Shown here: piece by piece, positions 1 to 7,101 of the stretch
Layout of the letters: every line of letters begins with the position of its first letter
Numbering within the stretch: position 1 is the first letter of the stretch
Virus record (IMG/VR): IMGVR_UViG_3300013006_000879
Coordinates: 1-23,238 of that record
Reading direction: 5' to 3' (one strand)
Length of the DNA: 23,238 nt
Source of the DNA: a virus
Notes under the pieces: model-generated
What the model was told of the DNA's origin: nothing
The model's database searches: none
The model's input: the letters and a program-made list of their open reading frames with translations, nothing else
Made by a program: the position numbers and the translations under genes

Positions 1-288
1 AATGAGCAACTGGATGAATGTCATGGACACACTCATCCAGTGATGTGGGATGGTAAAATCAAAAATATCTATCACTATCACTTGAACAATGAATTTCCAT
101 ACGCTGTTGGTTGCTTTAGAGGTAAAGTTGATTATTCTAAAGCATTAGGGTCAGCTGACATGAAAGCACACAACAAACCTCATGGCACTCCGGGACATAA
201 TCATAACCATAATCATAACCATGAACATGGACCTCACGGACGCCCAACAGATCCTCCTATCATTATCCCAAGGGTACCATTTCAATAA
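1..288 (+). CDS. YHYH-domain protein, 3' part only
   Basis: The reading frame is open to the left edge, so the start lies outside the window; a GTG at 40 is internal. The visible 95 residues hold the pattern LDECHGHTH, then IYHYH, then FPYAVGCFRGK, which matches the YHYH domain family (named for that tetrapeptide), found in secreted bacterial proteins and in some phage virion-associated proteins. The two Cys (in ECHGH and VGCF) and many His suggest a disulfide or metal site; this is inference. The tail has an HNHNHNHNHEH tract (about 197-229) and ends Pro-rich. The next gene follows after 21 bases. The biochemical role of the family is not established. Confidence 0.7.
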   Translation, partial: NEQLDECHGHTHPVMWDGKIKNIYHYHLNNEFPYAVGCFRGKVDYSKALGSADMKAHNKPHGTPGHNHNHNHNHEHGPHGRPTDPPIIIPRVPFQ

Positions 289-309
289 TTAACAATCAAG
301 GAAAATAAA

Positions 310-528
310 ATGAAAAATGTTATATTTGTAGCAGGTCTATGTTTGGTACTGGCACAACCAGTGTTGGCCGAAGAGCCCAAAAAAGAAACTGTAAAAGTTT
401 GTGTAGACGTCAAGGACAAAGAAGGCAAAGATGTTGTAGACCCAAAAACCAAAAAAGTCAAACAAAACTGCAAAGAAGTCAAGCAACATAAGAAATTAGA
501 TGGAACCAAAGTACCCGATAAGAAGTAA
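310..528 (+). CDS. small secreted Lys-rich protein with signal peptide
   Basis: 72 residues, preceded by AAGGAAA as ribosome site. Residues 1-20 form a typical Sec signal peptide: Lys at position 3, a hydrophobic core, and PVLA|EE as a likely signal peptidase I site. The mature part is about 52 residues, rich in Lys and Asp/Glu, with one pair of Cys (C31 and C53) that could form a disulfide in the periplasm. It contains repeated KDKEGKDVVD and KTKKVKQ stretches. No catalytic motif is visible. It lies just upstream of a terminator/promoter, so it probably ends the preceding transcription unit together with the YHYH gene. Function unknown; export to the host periplasm is inferred from the signal peptide. 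Confidence 0.7.
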   Translation: MKNVIFVAGLCLVLAQPVLAEEPKKETVKVCVDVKDKEGKDVVDPKTKKVKQNCKEVKQHKKLDGTKVPDKK

Positions 529-557
529 TTGATTTACCATCGACAATCCTGTATAAT
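529..557 (+). promoter_or_regulatory. sigma70-type promoter for dnaJ-like gene
   Basis: TTGATT at 529-534 and TATAAT at 552-557 are separated by exactly 17 bases. The predicted transcript starts near 564, giving a very short leader before the ATG at 579. The -10 box lies inside the left arm and loop of the terminator hairpin at 545-573. Confidence 0.65.
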
Positions 558-578
558 TAAGTTATACAGGATTTTTTT
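545..578 (+). terminator. Rho-independent terminator overlapping a promoter and SD
   Basis: A perfect 12-bp stem (AATCCTGTATAA at 545-556 with TTATACAGGATT at 562-573) and 5-base loop TTAAG are followed by a T run to 578. It would end transcription of the secreted-protein unit. The right arm also carries AGGA (568-571), usable as the ribosome site for the ATG at 579. Confidence 0.75.
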
Positions 579-1367
579 ATGACCGATCTCTACGCTACAT
601 TAGGTGTGCCCAGAACTGCTGCCGCTGACGAAATTAAAAAAGCTTATCGTAAGTTGGCCAGCCAACACCATCCGGATAAAGGTGGCGATACTGCCAAGTT
701 CCAACAGATACAAACTGCCTACGACACATTGTCTGATCCGGCCAAGCGTCAACAGTACGATAGCCCACAACCACAGTGGGGAAATTTTGCACAAAACACA
801 GGAGGTCAACAATTTGATTTTAATACAATTTTCAATGTGTTTGGAGCACAGTTTAATCAGCAACGTCGACAACAGACGCCCATTAGCAAAATAAATGTAT
901 CAATCAATTTGGTTGATGTAATCACAGGGGGCAAACGTACCATTGGGCTAGGGCACGGACAAGGCAACACCATTGAAATAGAAATACCACAAGGCATCAA
1001 CAACGGTGATGGTATTCAATACAGAGGATTGGCGCCAGGTGGCGGAGATTTAATTGTTACATTCAGAGTTGCACAACATCCAGACTGGCAGCGTGACGGA
1101 TCAAATCTATTTACAGATCATAACATCGAAGTTTGGGATCTTATCATAGGCGGCGAGTCCACAGTCAAAGACATCTTAGGGAATAACATAACCATTATGA
1201 TACCGCCCGGCACACAACCAGGTGCTCGAATGAGATTACGAGGTCACGGAATACCCGGCAAAAATGGCCCTGGTGACATAATTGTAACAATACAAGCAGT
1301 CATACCCAAACACATACCCGAAGATTTGTTAAATATGATAAAACAAGAAAGAGCAAATCACAGTTGA
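579..1367 (+). CDS. DnaJ/CbpA-like co-chaperone
   Basis: 262 residues. Residues 1-65 are a J domain with the HPD tripeptide at 31-33, which stimulates the ATPase of an Hsp70 partner. A Gly/Phe/Gln-rich linker (about 65-95) and a C-terminal substrate-binding region (from about 103, with ITGGKRTIGL, IEIPQGINNGDGIQYRG and IPPGTQPGARMRLRGHG) follow. The zinc-finger CxxCxGxG repeats of type I DnaJ are absent, so this is a type II (CbpA/DnaJB) protein. No hsp70 gene is in the window, so it presumably recruits host DnaK. It has its own sigma70-like promoter and directly precedes a ClpA-like unfoldase, suggesting joint work in protein folding or remodelling during virion assembly or host takeover (inference). 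Confidence 0.9.
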   Translation: MTDLYATLGVPRTAAADEIKKAYRKLASQHHPDKGGDTAKFQQIQTAYDTLSDPAKRQQYDSPQPQWGNFAQNTGGQQFDFNTIFNVFGAQFNQQRRQQTPISKINVSINLVDVITGGKRTIGLGHGQGNTIEIEIPQGINNGDGIQYRGLAPGGGDLIVTFRVAQHPDWQRDGSNLFTDHNIEVWDLIIGGESTVKDILGNNITIMIPPGTQPGARMRLRGHGIPGKNGPGDIIVTIQAVIPKHIPEDLLNMIKQERANHS

Positions 1368-1392
1368 TTTAATCAACTATTCACAGTATAAT
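1364..1392 (+). promoter_or_regulatory. sigma70-type promoter for clpA-like gene
   Basis: TTGATT (1364-1369, overlapping the dnaJ stop) and TATAAT (1387-1392) are 17 bases apart. Imperfect palindromes cover both boxes: GTTGAT/ATCAAC at 1363-1377 and ACAGT/ACTGT at 1383-1399. These could be operator sites, but that is only suggested by symmetry. Confidence 0.65.
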
Positions 1393-1424
1393 ACACTGTA
1401 CGCAACAAATCTATAAAGAATACA

Positions 1425-3704
1425 ATGCAAAATAATCCCGAAATTGATGAAATTGTTAACAACGCAATTGTTATTGCAACCGAGTATAACCATTCATACG
1501 TGATAACCGAACATGTATTGTTATCAATGATTCAGTATCCGCCATTTCGAACTCTGTTAGAAAAGTACGGTACTCCAGTTGAGCAACTTGAAGCAGAGGT
1601 ATCCGCATACATTTTATCTCAAATCAGTTTGCTTGCTGAACACAAAAATATAACACCACGCAAAACCAACGCATTAGAGAGAATGTTCAATCGAGCATTG
1701 ACACAGGTGCTGTTTACAGGTCGCAGGGCCATAACAATGTTGGATTTGTATCTGGCCATGATGAGCGAAACTAATAGTCATGCGCATTATTATTTGTTAA
1801 AATACAATGTTACCAAAACTGAGTTTTCTGAGTTTTTCCATAAGAACTACAATGCTCATGACAGAAAAATTACAAATTCCAAAGCAGACGAAATCTTAGG
1901 CGAGCACTGTATTAACTTTGCTAGACTTGCACAAGAAGGGCGCTTGGAACCCTTGATTGGTCGTGTTGCCGAGCTTGATGAAATGATCACTGTGCTGGCT
2001 CGCAAATTCAAAGCCAACGTGCTCATGGTGGGTGATCCTGGTGTAGGCAAAACTGCTGTGGTTGAAGGACTTGCACAAGAAATTCAAGCCGGGCGTGTGC
2101 CTGAATTCCTTAAAGGCAACGAAGTCTGGGGACTAGAAATTGGCTCGTTGCTGGCAGGATCTAAGTATCGCGGCGAGTTTGAAGAAAAGTTCAAGGATAT
2201 TATTTCAGCATTACAGGCCAAAAAGAACTGTGTGTTGTTTATTGACGAAGCTCATACCATGATGGGTGCAGGTACAAATGGCAATTCAAGTCTAGACTTT
2301 GCCAACATGATCAAGCCTGCAATCACACACGGACATTTAAAAGTCATTGCATCCACCACCTGGGAAGAATACTACGAATCGTTTGAAAAAGATCGTGCAC
2401 TAATGCGTCGATTCCACAGAGTCAGCATTGGCGAACCAGATGATGCAACCACAGAACAAATTCTCATTGGACTCAGTCCAAGACTAGAACAGTTCCACAA
2501 TGTGATGATTGACACAGATGCAATTACCACAGCAGTTGAATTATCAGGACGTTATATTCATGATCGCAAAAATCCCGACAAGTCAATTGATTTAATTGAT
2601 GGTGCATGTGCTGCCGAGCGTGTTAAAGATGCAGGCAATGTCACTGTGAACAAAGACATGATCATGGCTCAGGTCAGCCGTGTGACTAGTGTGCCATTGG
2701 ATCGCTTGCAAAATGAACGCAGTGTTAAAATTGTTGAACTTGAAAGCAATGTCAAACAGTTCTTGTACGGACAAGATCAAGCAATCGACACTGTGTTAGA
2801 ACGCATTTACATCAACTTCTCTGGTATTGGCAATGCTAAAAAGCCTATTGCTAGCTTTTTGTTCTTGGGTCCAACAGGCACAGGTAAAACAGAGCTTGCC
2901 AAGTTGTTGAGCGAACATCTCGACATGCAGTTGTTAAAATATGACATGAGTGAGTTCCAGGAAAAACACAGTGTGGCAAGCCTTATTGGTGCACCTCCCG
3001 GGTATGTTGGATTTGATGATGGTAATGTTGGTGGCGGCAAGTTAATCAGCGATATTTCTAAAAATCCTTTTAGCATTTTGTTGTTTGACGAAATTGAAAA
3101 GGCACACCCTGATGTGGTCAACATCATGTTGCAGATGTTAGATGAAGGCAAGATCACTGGCAGTAGTGGCAAAGCAGTTGATGTTAAAAACTGTATCATT
3201 ATTATGACTTCTAACCTGGGTGCTAGGGACAACGAAAACAACAATATTGGCTTCGGCAAAGCACTGGAAAAAACAGGCGAAGAAGATCGTGCAATGAAAG
3301 AGTTTTTCAAACCTGAACTGCGCAATCGCATTGATGCTATTTGTAAGTTCAACAAACTAGACACCTTGGCTATTAAAAAGATTGTGGTCAAGTTCACTGC
3401 AGAGTTACAGCAAAGCTTAATGGCCAAGAACATTCGTTTGCTGTTTGACGAAGCAGTAATTGATATGCTTGCAGAAAAAGGATACGATCCCAAAATGGGT
3501 GCACGTCCGCTATCACGCAAAATTGACGAACTTATTCGTGTGCCGTTGAGCAAGCGAATCTTGTTTGATCGATTGTCTGACTGCTCAATTCGCACATACA
3601 TTGACAATGATCAAATTCAATTTGAAACCACTGTTGCTAAACACACAGCCGTTGTTGACGACCAAGGATATATTTTAATTGACCAAGTTGCCCCACAAGC
3701 CTAA
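1425..3704 (+). CDS. ClpA-like double AAA+ unfoldase
   Basis: 759 residues, the usual ClpA length. It has an N-terminal Clp_N-like helical domain (1-145), then D1 with Walker A GDPGVGKT (203-210), Walker B LFIDEA (271-276) and pore loop KYRGEFE, then D2 with Walker A GPTGTGKT (482-489), Walker B LLFDE (552-556) and pore loop GYVGF (526-530). The coiled-coil middle domain of ClpB is missing, so this is a ClpA-type unfoldase, not a disaggregase. An IGF tripeptide at 608-610 sits where ClpA has IGL, the ClpP-binding loop, so it may dock on host ClpP. No ClpP gene is in the window. It follows the DnaJ-like gene and has its own promoter. Confidence 0.92.
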   Translation: MQNNPEIDEIVNNAIVIATEYNHSYVITEHVLLSMIQYPPFRTLLEKYGTPVEQLEAEVSAYILSQISLLAEHKNITPRKTNALERMFNRALTQVLFTGRRAITMLDLYLAMMSETNSHAHYYLLKYNVTKTEFSEFFHKNYNAHDRKITNSKADEILGEHCINFARLAQEGRLEPLIGRVAELDEMITVLARKFKANVLMVGDPGVGKTAVVEGLAQEIQAGRVPEFLKGNEVWGLEIGSLLAGSKYRGEFEEKFKDIISALQAKKNCVLFIDEAHTMMGAGTNGNSSLDFANMIKPAITHGHLKVIASTTWEEYYESFEKDRALMRRFHRVSIGEPDDATTEQILIGLSPRLEQFHNVMIDTDAITTAVELSGRYIHDRKNPDKSIDLIDGACAAERVKDAGNVTVNKDMIMAQVSRVTSVPLDRLQNERSVKIVELESNVKQFLYGQDQAIDTVLERIYINFSGIGNAKKPIASFLFLGPTGTGKTELAKLLSEHLDMQLLKYDMSEFQEKHSVASLIGAPPGYVGFDDGNVGGGKLISDISKNPFSILLFDEIEKAHPDVVNIMLQMLDEGKITGSSGKAVDVKNCIIIMTSNLGARDNENNNIGFGKALEKTGEEDRAMKEFFKPELRNRIDAICKFNKLDTLAIKKIVVKFTAELQQSLMAKNIRLLFDEAVIDMLAEKGYDPKMGARPLSRKIDELIRVPLSKRILFDRLSDCSIRTYIDNDQIQFETTVAKHTAVVDDQGYILIDQVAPQA

Positions 3705-4353
3705 TATTGTACTCAGGGATCGGTTGTTCTACGATCAATACCCCTACTGTATGTCTGCGGTTTTAAAAGAAGCATGTGCAATGAGAGAATTATCTCATGA
3801 GTTTATTGACAACGTTATTAGCGTTAGAAGACATTATTTGTTCAATAGCAAAAACTTTTATCGTCATAGATTAGCTCACATAAGTGATGATATAGTTACC
3901 AATCTGCACAAACTATGTCAGTTGCTGTTGGATACCTCACATCAATTTAAATTGGTAATTGAGTTCAACAGCATACGACTATATTCAATGGATGATGCGT
4001 TGCCCAGAGAAATACTGGACAGTAATATAGATCTAGGTTTTTTGAGTTTTAAACAGGCTGTTGTTGATCGACCACGTGACACAATTCAATTAAAAAATCC
4101 CCAGCATACACATCGTAGTTATTTCAATAGAGCTAAAATAACAGAAGCACAAAAAGAATCAATTGTTCATTTATTAAATAATAATACAGATACACTTAGA
4201 TTAAGTCCTGGATTAAAAACTTGGACTGTACAACCTTTTAAATGGACTGACACTTATTATTTTGTAGATCACAGTGATGAGAGCTGGATTTTAATGATGA
4301 GTTTGATACGTCCGCGTCTGATAAAAAAGACAATTCAGCTTATAAAATCATAA
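3679..4353 (+). CDS. conserved phage protein of unknown function, TTG start
   Basis: 224 residues. The start is TTG at 3679, inside the end of clpA, because no ATG occurs in frame until about 25 codons later and the early residues LPHKPNIVLRDRLFYDQYPYC look like real protein. An AGGA at 3665-3668 lies 10 bases upstream. The protein is basic, rich in Tyr, Arg and Leu, mostly alpha/beta in appearance, and has no signal peptide or membrane segment. I recognise no catalytic motif. The 26-base overlap with clpA suggests translational coupling. It could be a structural or host-directed protein; no function is claimed. Confidence 0.7.
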   Translation: MTKLPHKPNIVLRDRLFYDQYPYCMSAVLKEACAMRELSHEFIDNVISVRRHYLFNSKNFYRHRLAHISDDIVTNLHKLCQLLLDTSHQFKLVIEFNSIRLYSMDDALPREILDSNIDLGFLSFKQAVVDRPRDTIQLKNPQHTHRSYFNRAKITEAQKESIVHLLNNNTDTLRLSPGLKTWTVQPFKWTDTYYFVDHSDESWILMMSLIRPRLIKKTIQLIKS

Positions 4354-4363
4354 GTAATATACT

Positions 4364-4528
4364 ATGGCAAAAATACACGAAGAAATAGTTGTGATCAAAC
4401 TATCAAAATTGGTCAAAGATAGCGATGCAGGTGGCGAGATTGCCACAGCTGATATTGTTTCTGCATTGCAGTCTGTAGCAGAAGAACTTGCAGGTGTAGG
4501 TGTTGTTGTTGAAGCCGAAAAGGCCTGA
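4364..4528 (+). CDS. small conserved phage protein (54 aa)
   Basis: The ORF starts ATG GCA AAA ATA CAC and ends TGA at 4526-4528, giving 54 residues: MAKIHEEIVVIKLSKLVKDS, then an acidic, Ala/Val-rich half ending VVVEAEKA. It lies between two genes with gaps of 10 and 2 bases, which supports it as real. A helical segment SALQSVAEELAG is evident. There is no clear Shine-Dalgarno sequence. Similar very short acidic proteins occur near structural genes in T4-like phages, but I assign no function. Confidence 0.6.
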   Translation: MAKIHEEIVVIKLSKLVKDSDAGGEIATADIVSALQSVAEELAGVGVVVEAEKA

Positions 4529-4530
4529 GC

Positions 4531-4890
4531 ATGTCCACAACAATTACCTTGTTTAGCAATGTAGTAGTTGGCACACCCAATGGCAATTATGACGGCAGTA
4601 GCACGTATTTCGAAAGCGATGCTGCCAGAGCTGCAGGCTACTATCAAGGCCAAGGAAGTTTACAAACAGTATTCATTACTGTGACAGACTTTGTTGGGCA
4701 GATAACATTACAGGCAACTTTAGATTTTGATCCTACCACTGCCAAATGGTTTGATGTGTATGATTACGCCAACGATTCCACAGAATTCAGATTTCCCATA
4801 AACTTAACCGGTAACTTTGCCTGGATCAAAGCAGTTGTCACTGGTTTTGAAGATGTGTCAGTCATAGACTCTGTAACTTTAACATATTAA
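4531..4890 (+). CDS. beta-rich protein, possible virion component
   Basis: 119 residues, starting 2 bases after the preceding stop. Composition is rich in Thr, Val, Phe, Tyr, Asp and Gly, with alternating hydrophobic strands (TITLFSNVVV, QTVFITVTDFVGQITLQATL, FAWIKAVVTGF, VSVIDSVTLTY). No Cys, signal peptide or membrane helix is present. The pattern fits an all-beta sandwich such as a small head, neck or tail accessory protein. Neighbours on both sides are similar small beta-rich proteins. The structural role is an inference from composition and context, not from a recognised motif. Confidence 0.55.
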   Translation: MSTTITLFSNVVVGTPNGNYDGSSTYFESDAARAAGYYQGQGSLQTVFITVTDFVGQITLQATLDFDPTTAKWFDVYDYANDSTEFRFPINLTGNFAWIKAVVTGFEDVSVIDSVTLTY

Positions 4891-4900
4891 TAATATCACC

Positions 4901-5335
4901 ATGAGCAAAATGTCAATTACATTTGACTTAGATTCATCTGACTATACTGCTGAGTTAGCATTTGATGCAATGTTAAATGATGTTGTGGTATTTTCATCAG
5001 ATCATGTTGCCGCACCTGAATCTGTAATCATTGGCTTGCCCGACAATGACGGAGAATACGAACTTAAATTTGTGCTGAAAAACAAGTTAGAAAAACACAC
5101 AGCAATTGACCTAAACAAAAATATTGTCAAGGATGCTGTGTTAACTGTGTCCAATGTGACATTTGATGAAATTAAACTTGGGCACATGTTCACTAAATTA
5201 GCTGTGTATAATCATGATCACAACGGCACAACTACCGTGGGTGAACATAAATTCTATGGTGACATGGGTTGCAATGGATACGTAAGTTTAAAATTTACTG
5301 CGCCAATTTACCTGTGGTTGTTGGAAAATATGTAA
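4901..5335 (+). CDS. beta-sandwich-like protein, unknown function
   Basis: 144 residues. ATG at 4901 is chosen; a second ATG at 4910 is possible and neither has a good ribosome site. Predicted strands include MSITFDLDSSDYTAELAF, YELKFVLKN and KDAVLTVSNVTFDEI, followed by a His/Gly-rich loop (YNHDHNGTTTVGEHKF) and a C-terminal strand YVSLKFTAPIYLWLLENM. The alternating pattern looks like an Ig-like or carbohydrate-binding fold; this is an impression only. It follows the preceding beta-rich gene by 10 bases and ends just before a TAAATA-type late promoter. Possible virion accessory or host-surface binding protein. Confidence 0.5.
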   Translation: MSKMSITFDLDSSDYTAELAFDAMLNDVVVFSSDHVAAPESVIIGLPDNDGEYELKFVLKNKLEKHTAIDLNKNIVKDAVLTVSNVTFDEIKLGHMFTKLAVYNHDHNGTTTVGEHKFYGDMGCNGYVSLKFTAPIYLWLLENM

Positions 5336-5336
5336 G

Positions 5337-5344
5337 CATAAATA
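5337..5344 (+). promoter_or_regulatory. T4-late-like promoter box
   Basis: CATAAATA matches 7 of 8 bases of the T4 late consensus TATAAATA. It lies 7 bases before the ATG at 5352, inside a small palindrome (GCATA-AA-TATGC, 5336-5347). No Shine-Dalgarno sequence follows, so the message may be leaderless. Confidence 0.45.
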
Positions 5345-5351
5345 TGCTATA

Positions 5352-6122
5352 ATGAATTATCTTGTAATTTACCCCGGACGTTTTCACCCATTTCACAAAG
5401 GTCACATGGCCAGTTATGATTGGCTGACCAAACAGTTTGGTGACAACAATGTGTTTGTTGCTACCAGCAATGTGCAAGCACCTATTACTAGTCCTTTTAG
5501 CTACAGTGACAAAGTTGCAATGATGACCAAGCTGGGCATTCCTGCCAGTCAAATTGCCAATGTAAAAAATCCCTATCAAGCCATTGAAATTACCAGTAGT
5601 ATTCCAGATGAAAACCAGCGTGACACAGTGCTAGTGTTTGCCGTGAGTGCCAAGGATGCTGAACGTTTTAATTTTGCCCCTAAAAAAGATGGGTCTTTGA
5701 GTTATTTGCAACCCCTGCCCAAAAATGCAAAAAAACTAAAGCCCATGACCCAGCACGGATATGTTGTTATCACTCCAACTATCAACTTTAAAATCAATGG
5801 AGTAGATGCCAATAGTGCCAGTGAAATTCGCAAACTGTATATCAAGGGCAATGGCCACGACAAAAATCAAATCATAGCGGATTTATACGGACAACCCGAT
5901 CCTGCACTTCGTGACATATTTGACAAGAAATTAGGCATTACTGAACAAACACAAAACTACATACGAGAATCTCGAGCTGTGGACAAAGCTCGAGCTGTGG
6001 ATTGGATGCAACGTGTGCTGGTTTTAGAACAACAGGCTCAAAGTTACACCCAACCCACACAACTAATTTTAACACAATTGACTGTGGATTACATAGACGA
6101 AAAAAATTACGGTCGAAACTAA
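5352..6122 (+). CDS. HxGH nucleotidyltransferase, NMN-adenylyltransferase-like
   Basis: 256 residues. The N-terminus has the cytidylyl/adenylyltransferase signature: YPGRFHPFHKGH with HxGH at 15-18 (H15, G17, H18), and SASEIRKLY at 155-163, the equivalent of the ISxTxxR motif that binds the ATP triphosphate. Family enzymes transfer AMP or CMP to a phosphate substrate; the PGRFxPxHxGH form is common in NMN adenylyltransferases (NadM/NadR type), which make NAD from NMN and ATP. The C-terminal 60 residues are an extra helical region with an 18-base tandem duplication. Substrate cannot be fixed from sequence; pantetheine-phosphate or sugar-phosphate substrates are alternatives. A role in NAD repair during infection is possible (inference). 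Confidence 0.75.
   Translation: MNYLVIYPGRFHPFHKGHMASYDWLTKQFGDNNVFVATSNVQAPITSPFSYSDKVAMMTKLGIPASQIANVKNPYQAIEITSSIPDENQRDTVLVFAVSAKDAERFNFAPKKDGSLSYLQPLPKNAKKLKPMTQHGYVVITPTINFKINGVDANSASEIRKLYIKGNGHDKNQIIADLYGQPDPALRDIFDKKLGITEQTQNYIRESRAVDKARAVDWMQRVLVLEQQAQSYTQPTQLILTQLTVDYIDEKNYGRN
5971..6006 (+). repeat. two-copy 18-base tandem duplication inside the HxGH enzyme gene
   Basis: CTCGAGCTGTGGA occurs at 5971-5983 and again 18 bases later at 5989-6001. The copies are in frame and encode SRAVDK and ARAVDW. It looks like a small in-frame duplication in the C-terminal extension. Confidence 0.6.
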
Positions 6123-6149
6123 AGTTAGTAAATATTACACTAACTTTTT
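6121..6149 (+). terminator. weak hairpin with T run, with TAAATA box in the loop region
   Basis: AAAGTTAGT (6121-6129) pairs with ACTAACTTT (6139-6147), a 9-bp AT-rich stem followed by TT. The stem-loop also holds AGTAAATA (6127-6134), like a T4 late -10 box. Downstream AAGGAAA is the ribosome site for the ATG at 6159. It may act as terminator, late promoter or both. Confidence 0.45.
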
Positions 6150-6158
6150 AAGGAAATC

Positions 6159-7031
6159 ATGGCTGACGCAATACCAACAACACAACTTCCGTCCCAACCA
6201 CTGGGCGGTCAAAATCAAATTCAAGTCAACATTGACTTGATAAAAACAACTCGTGTGCATATTTGTATGCCTTGCTATGGAGGCCAATTAACTGAGTCTA
6301 CATTTATGAGTTTCATCAAATGGTCAAATACTGCTCGTCAGCTGGGTATTGACTGGACCATGGAAACCATGACCAACGAAAGTTTAATCAGCCGTGCACG
6401 TAACACATTAACTGCTAAGTTTTTAAACAACAAAGACAGCACACACTTGTTCTTTGTGGATGCTGATATTGGCTGGGAGCCATGGCATTTGCTAGTTTTA
6501 TTAAACAGAGATGTTGACGTTATTGGTGGATTGTACCCAATGAAATCATTGCCTATCAAATGGTGTGTCAACGGCTTTGATGGTGCAGAAGAAGGTCCCG
6601 ACGGCTTACAAGAAGTATCAAAAACAGGCACAGGATTCTTGTTGATCAAGCGTCATGTGTTTGATCAACTCAATGCACATCCTGCTACAAAACCGTTCTT
6701 GAACGATATTGGATTGCCGCCAGAACTTAATCCTTACATGAAAACTTATTTTGACACTGCTGTGCGTGAAAACCGCTACTACTCAGAAGACTGGACATTC
6801 TGTGAAAACTGGCGTGACCTAGGCGGTAAAGTCTGGGTTGACAAACGTGTGCTGTTGCGCCACACAGGCACATACACATTTGCCCACGAAGCCCAAGAAC
6901 AGCTTATTCAAAGTTTTGGTCCCATGTACGAAGCTAAAAAAGCCGAAGTTGCCGCAGCCGCTCTGCCTGCCGCTGTTGCTCCCCCTCCTGTAGAAAGCAA
7001 AGTAATAGCATCAAAAAAGAAAAAGAAATAA
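6159..7031 (+). CDS. GT-A type glycosyltransferase
   Basis: 290 residues with AAGGAAA as ribosome site. After a 30-residue leader, strand VHICMPCYGG begins a GT-A fold. NESLISRARN (73-82) and the metal-binding DxD in FFVDADIGW (D101, D103) follow, then VIGGLYPMKS and an acidic pair in YYSEDWTFCENW, typical of family 2-like enzymes acting on nucleotide-sugars. The last 35 residues are Ala/Pro-rich and end in a run of Lys, a feature not needed for catalysis. It probably transfers a sugar to phage DNA bases, virion protein or host envelope polysaccharide; the acceptor is unknown. A strong terminator follows at 7052-7079. Confidence 0.8.
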   Translation: MADAIPTTQLPSQPLGGQNQIQVNIDLIKTTRVHICMPCYGGQLTESTFMSFIKWSNTARQLGIDWTMETMTNESLISRARNTLTAKFLNNKDSTHLFFVDADIGWEPWHLLVLLNRDVDVIGGLYPMKSLPIKWCVNGFDGAEEGPDGLQEVSKTGTGFLLIKRHVFDQLNAHPATKPFLNDIGLPPELNPYMKTYFDTAVRENRYYSEDWTFCENWRDLGGKVWVDKRVLLRHTGTYTFAHEAQEQLIQSFGPMYEAKKAEVAAAALPAAVAPPPVESKVIASKKKKK

Positions 7032-7051
7032 CATAATTTAACTTTAAATCC

Positions 7052-7079
7052 AAAAAGCCACTTTACCCAGTGGCTTTTT
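7052..7079 (+). terminator. Rho-independent terminator
   Basis: AAAAAGCCACT (7052-7062), loop TTACCC, AGTGGCTTTTT (7069-7079): an 11-bp perfect stem with A and T tracts on each side, so it could work in both directions. It closes the unit ending with the glycosyltransferase gene. Confidence 0.88.
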
Positions 7080-7086
7080 CATTTAC

Positions 7087-7094
7087 ACTAAATA
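7087..7094 (+). promoter_or_regulatory. T4-late-like promoter box
   Basis: ACTAAATA lies 7 bases before the ATG at 7102, the same spacing as the box before 5352. A TATAAT (7096-7101) directly abuts the ATG, but no -35 element fits 17 bases upstream. No Shine-Dalgarno sequence is present. Confidence 0.45.
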
Positions 7095-7101
7095 TTATAA
7101 T

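Noticed and set aside
40-45. GTG or ATG at 40-45 as start of the YHYH protein
   Set aside because: The frame stays open to the left edge and the conserved LDECHGHTH part lies before it, so the gene is cut by the window.
197-229. Repeating CATAAT-like units as a CRISPR or regulatory repeat
   Set aside because: They are codons for an Asn-His tract inside the YHYH coding frame.
2807-3607. 266-codon open frame on the minus strand
   Set aside because: It is the reverse of the conserved D2 domain of the ClpA-like gene; Ser/Leu/Ile-rich composition is typical of a shadow frame.
7096-7101. TATAAT before 7102 as a sigma70 -10 box
   Set aside because: It abuts the ATG, and no -35-like sequence lies 16-18 bases upstream, where the terminator stem sits.
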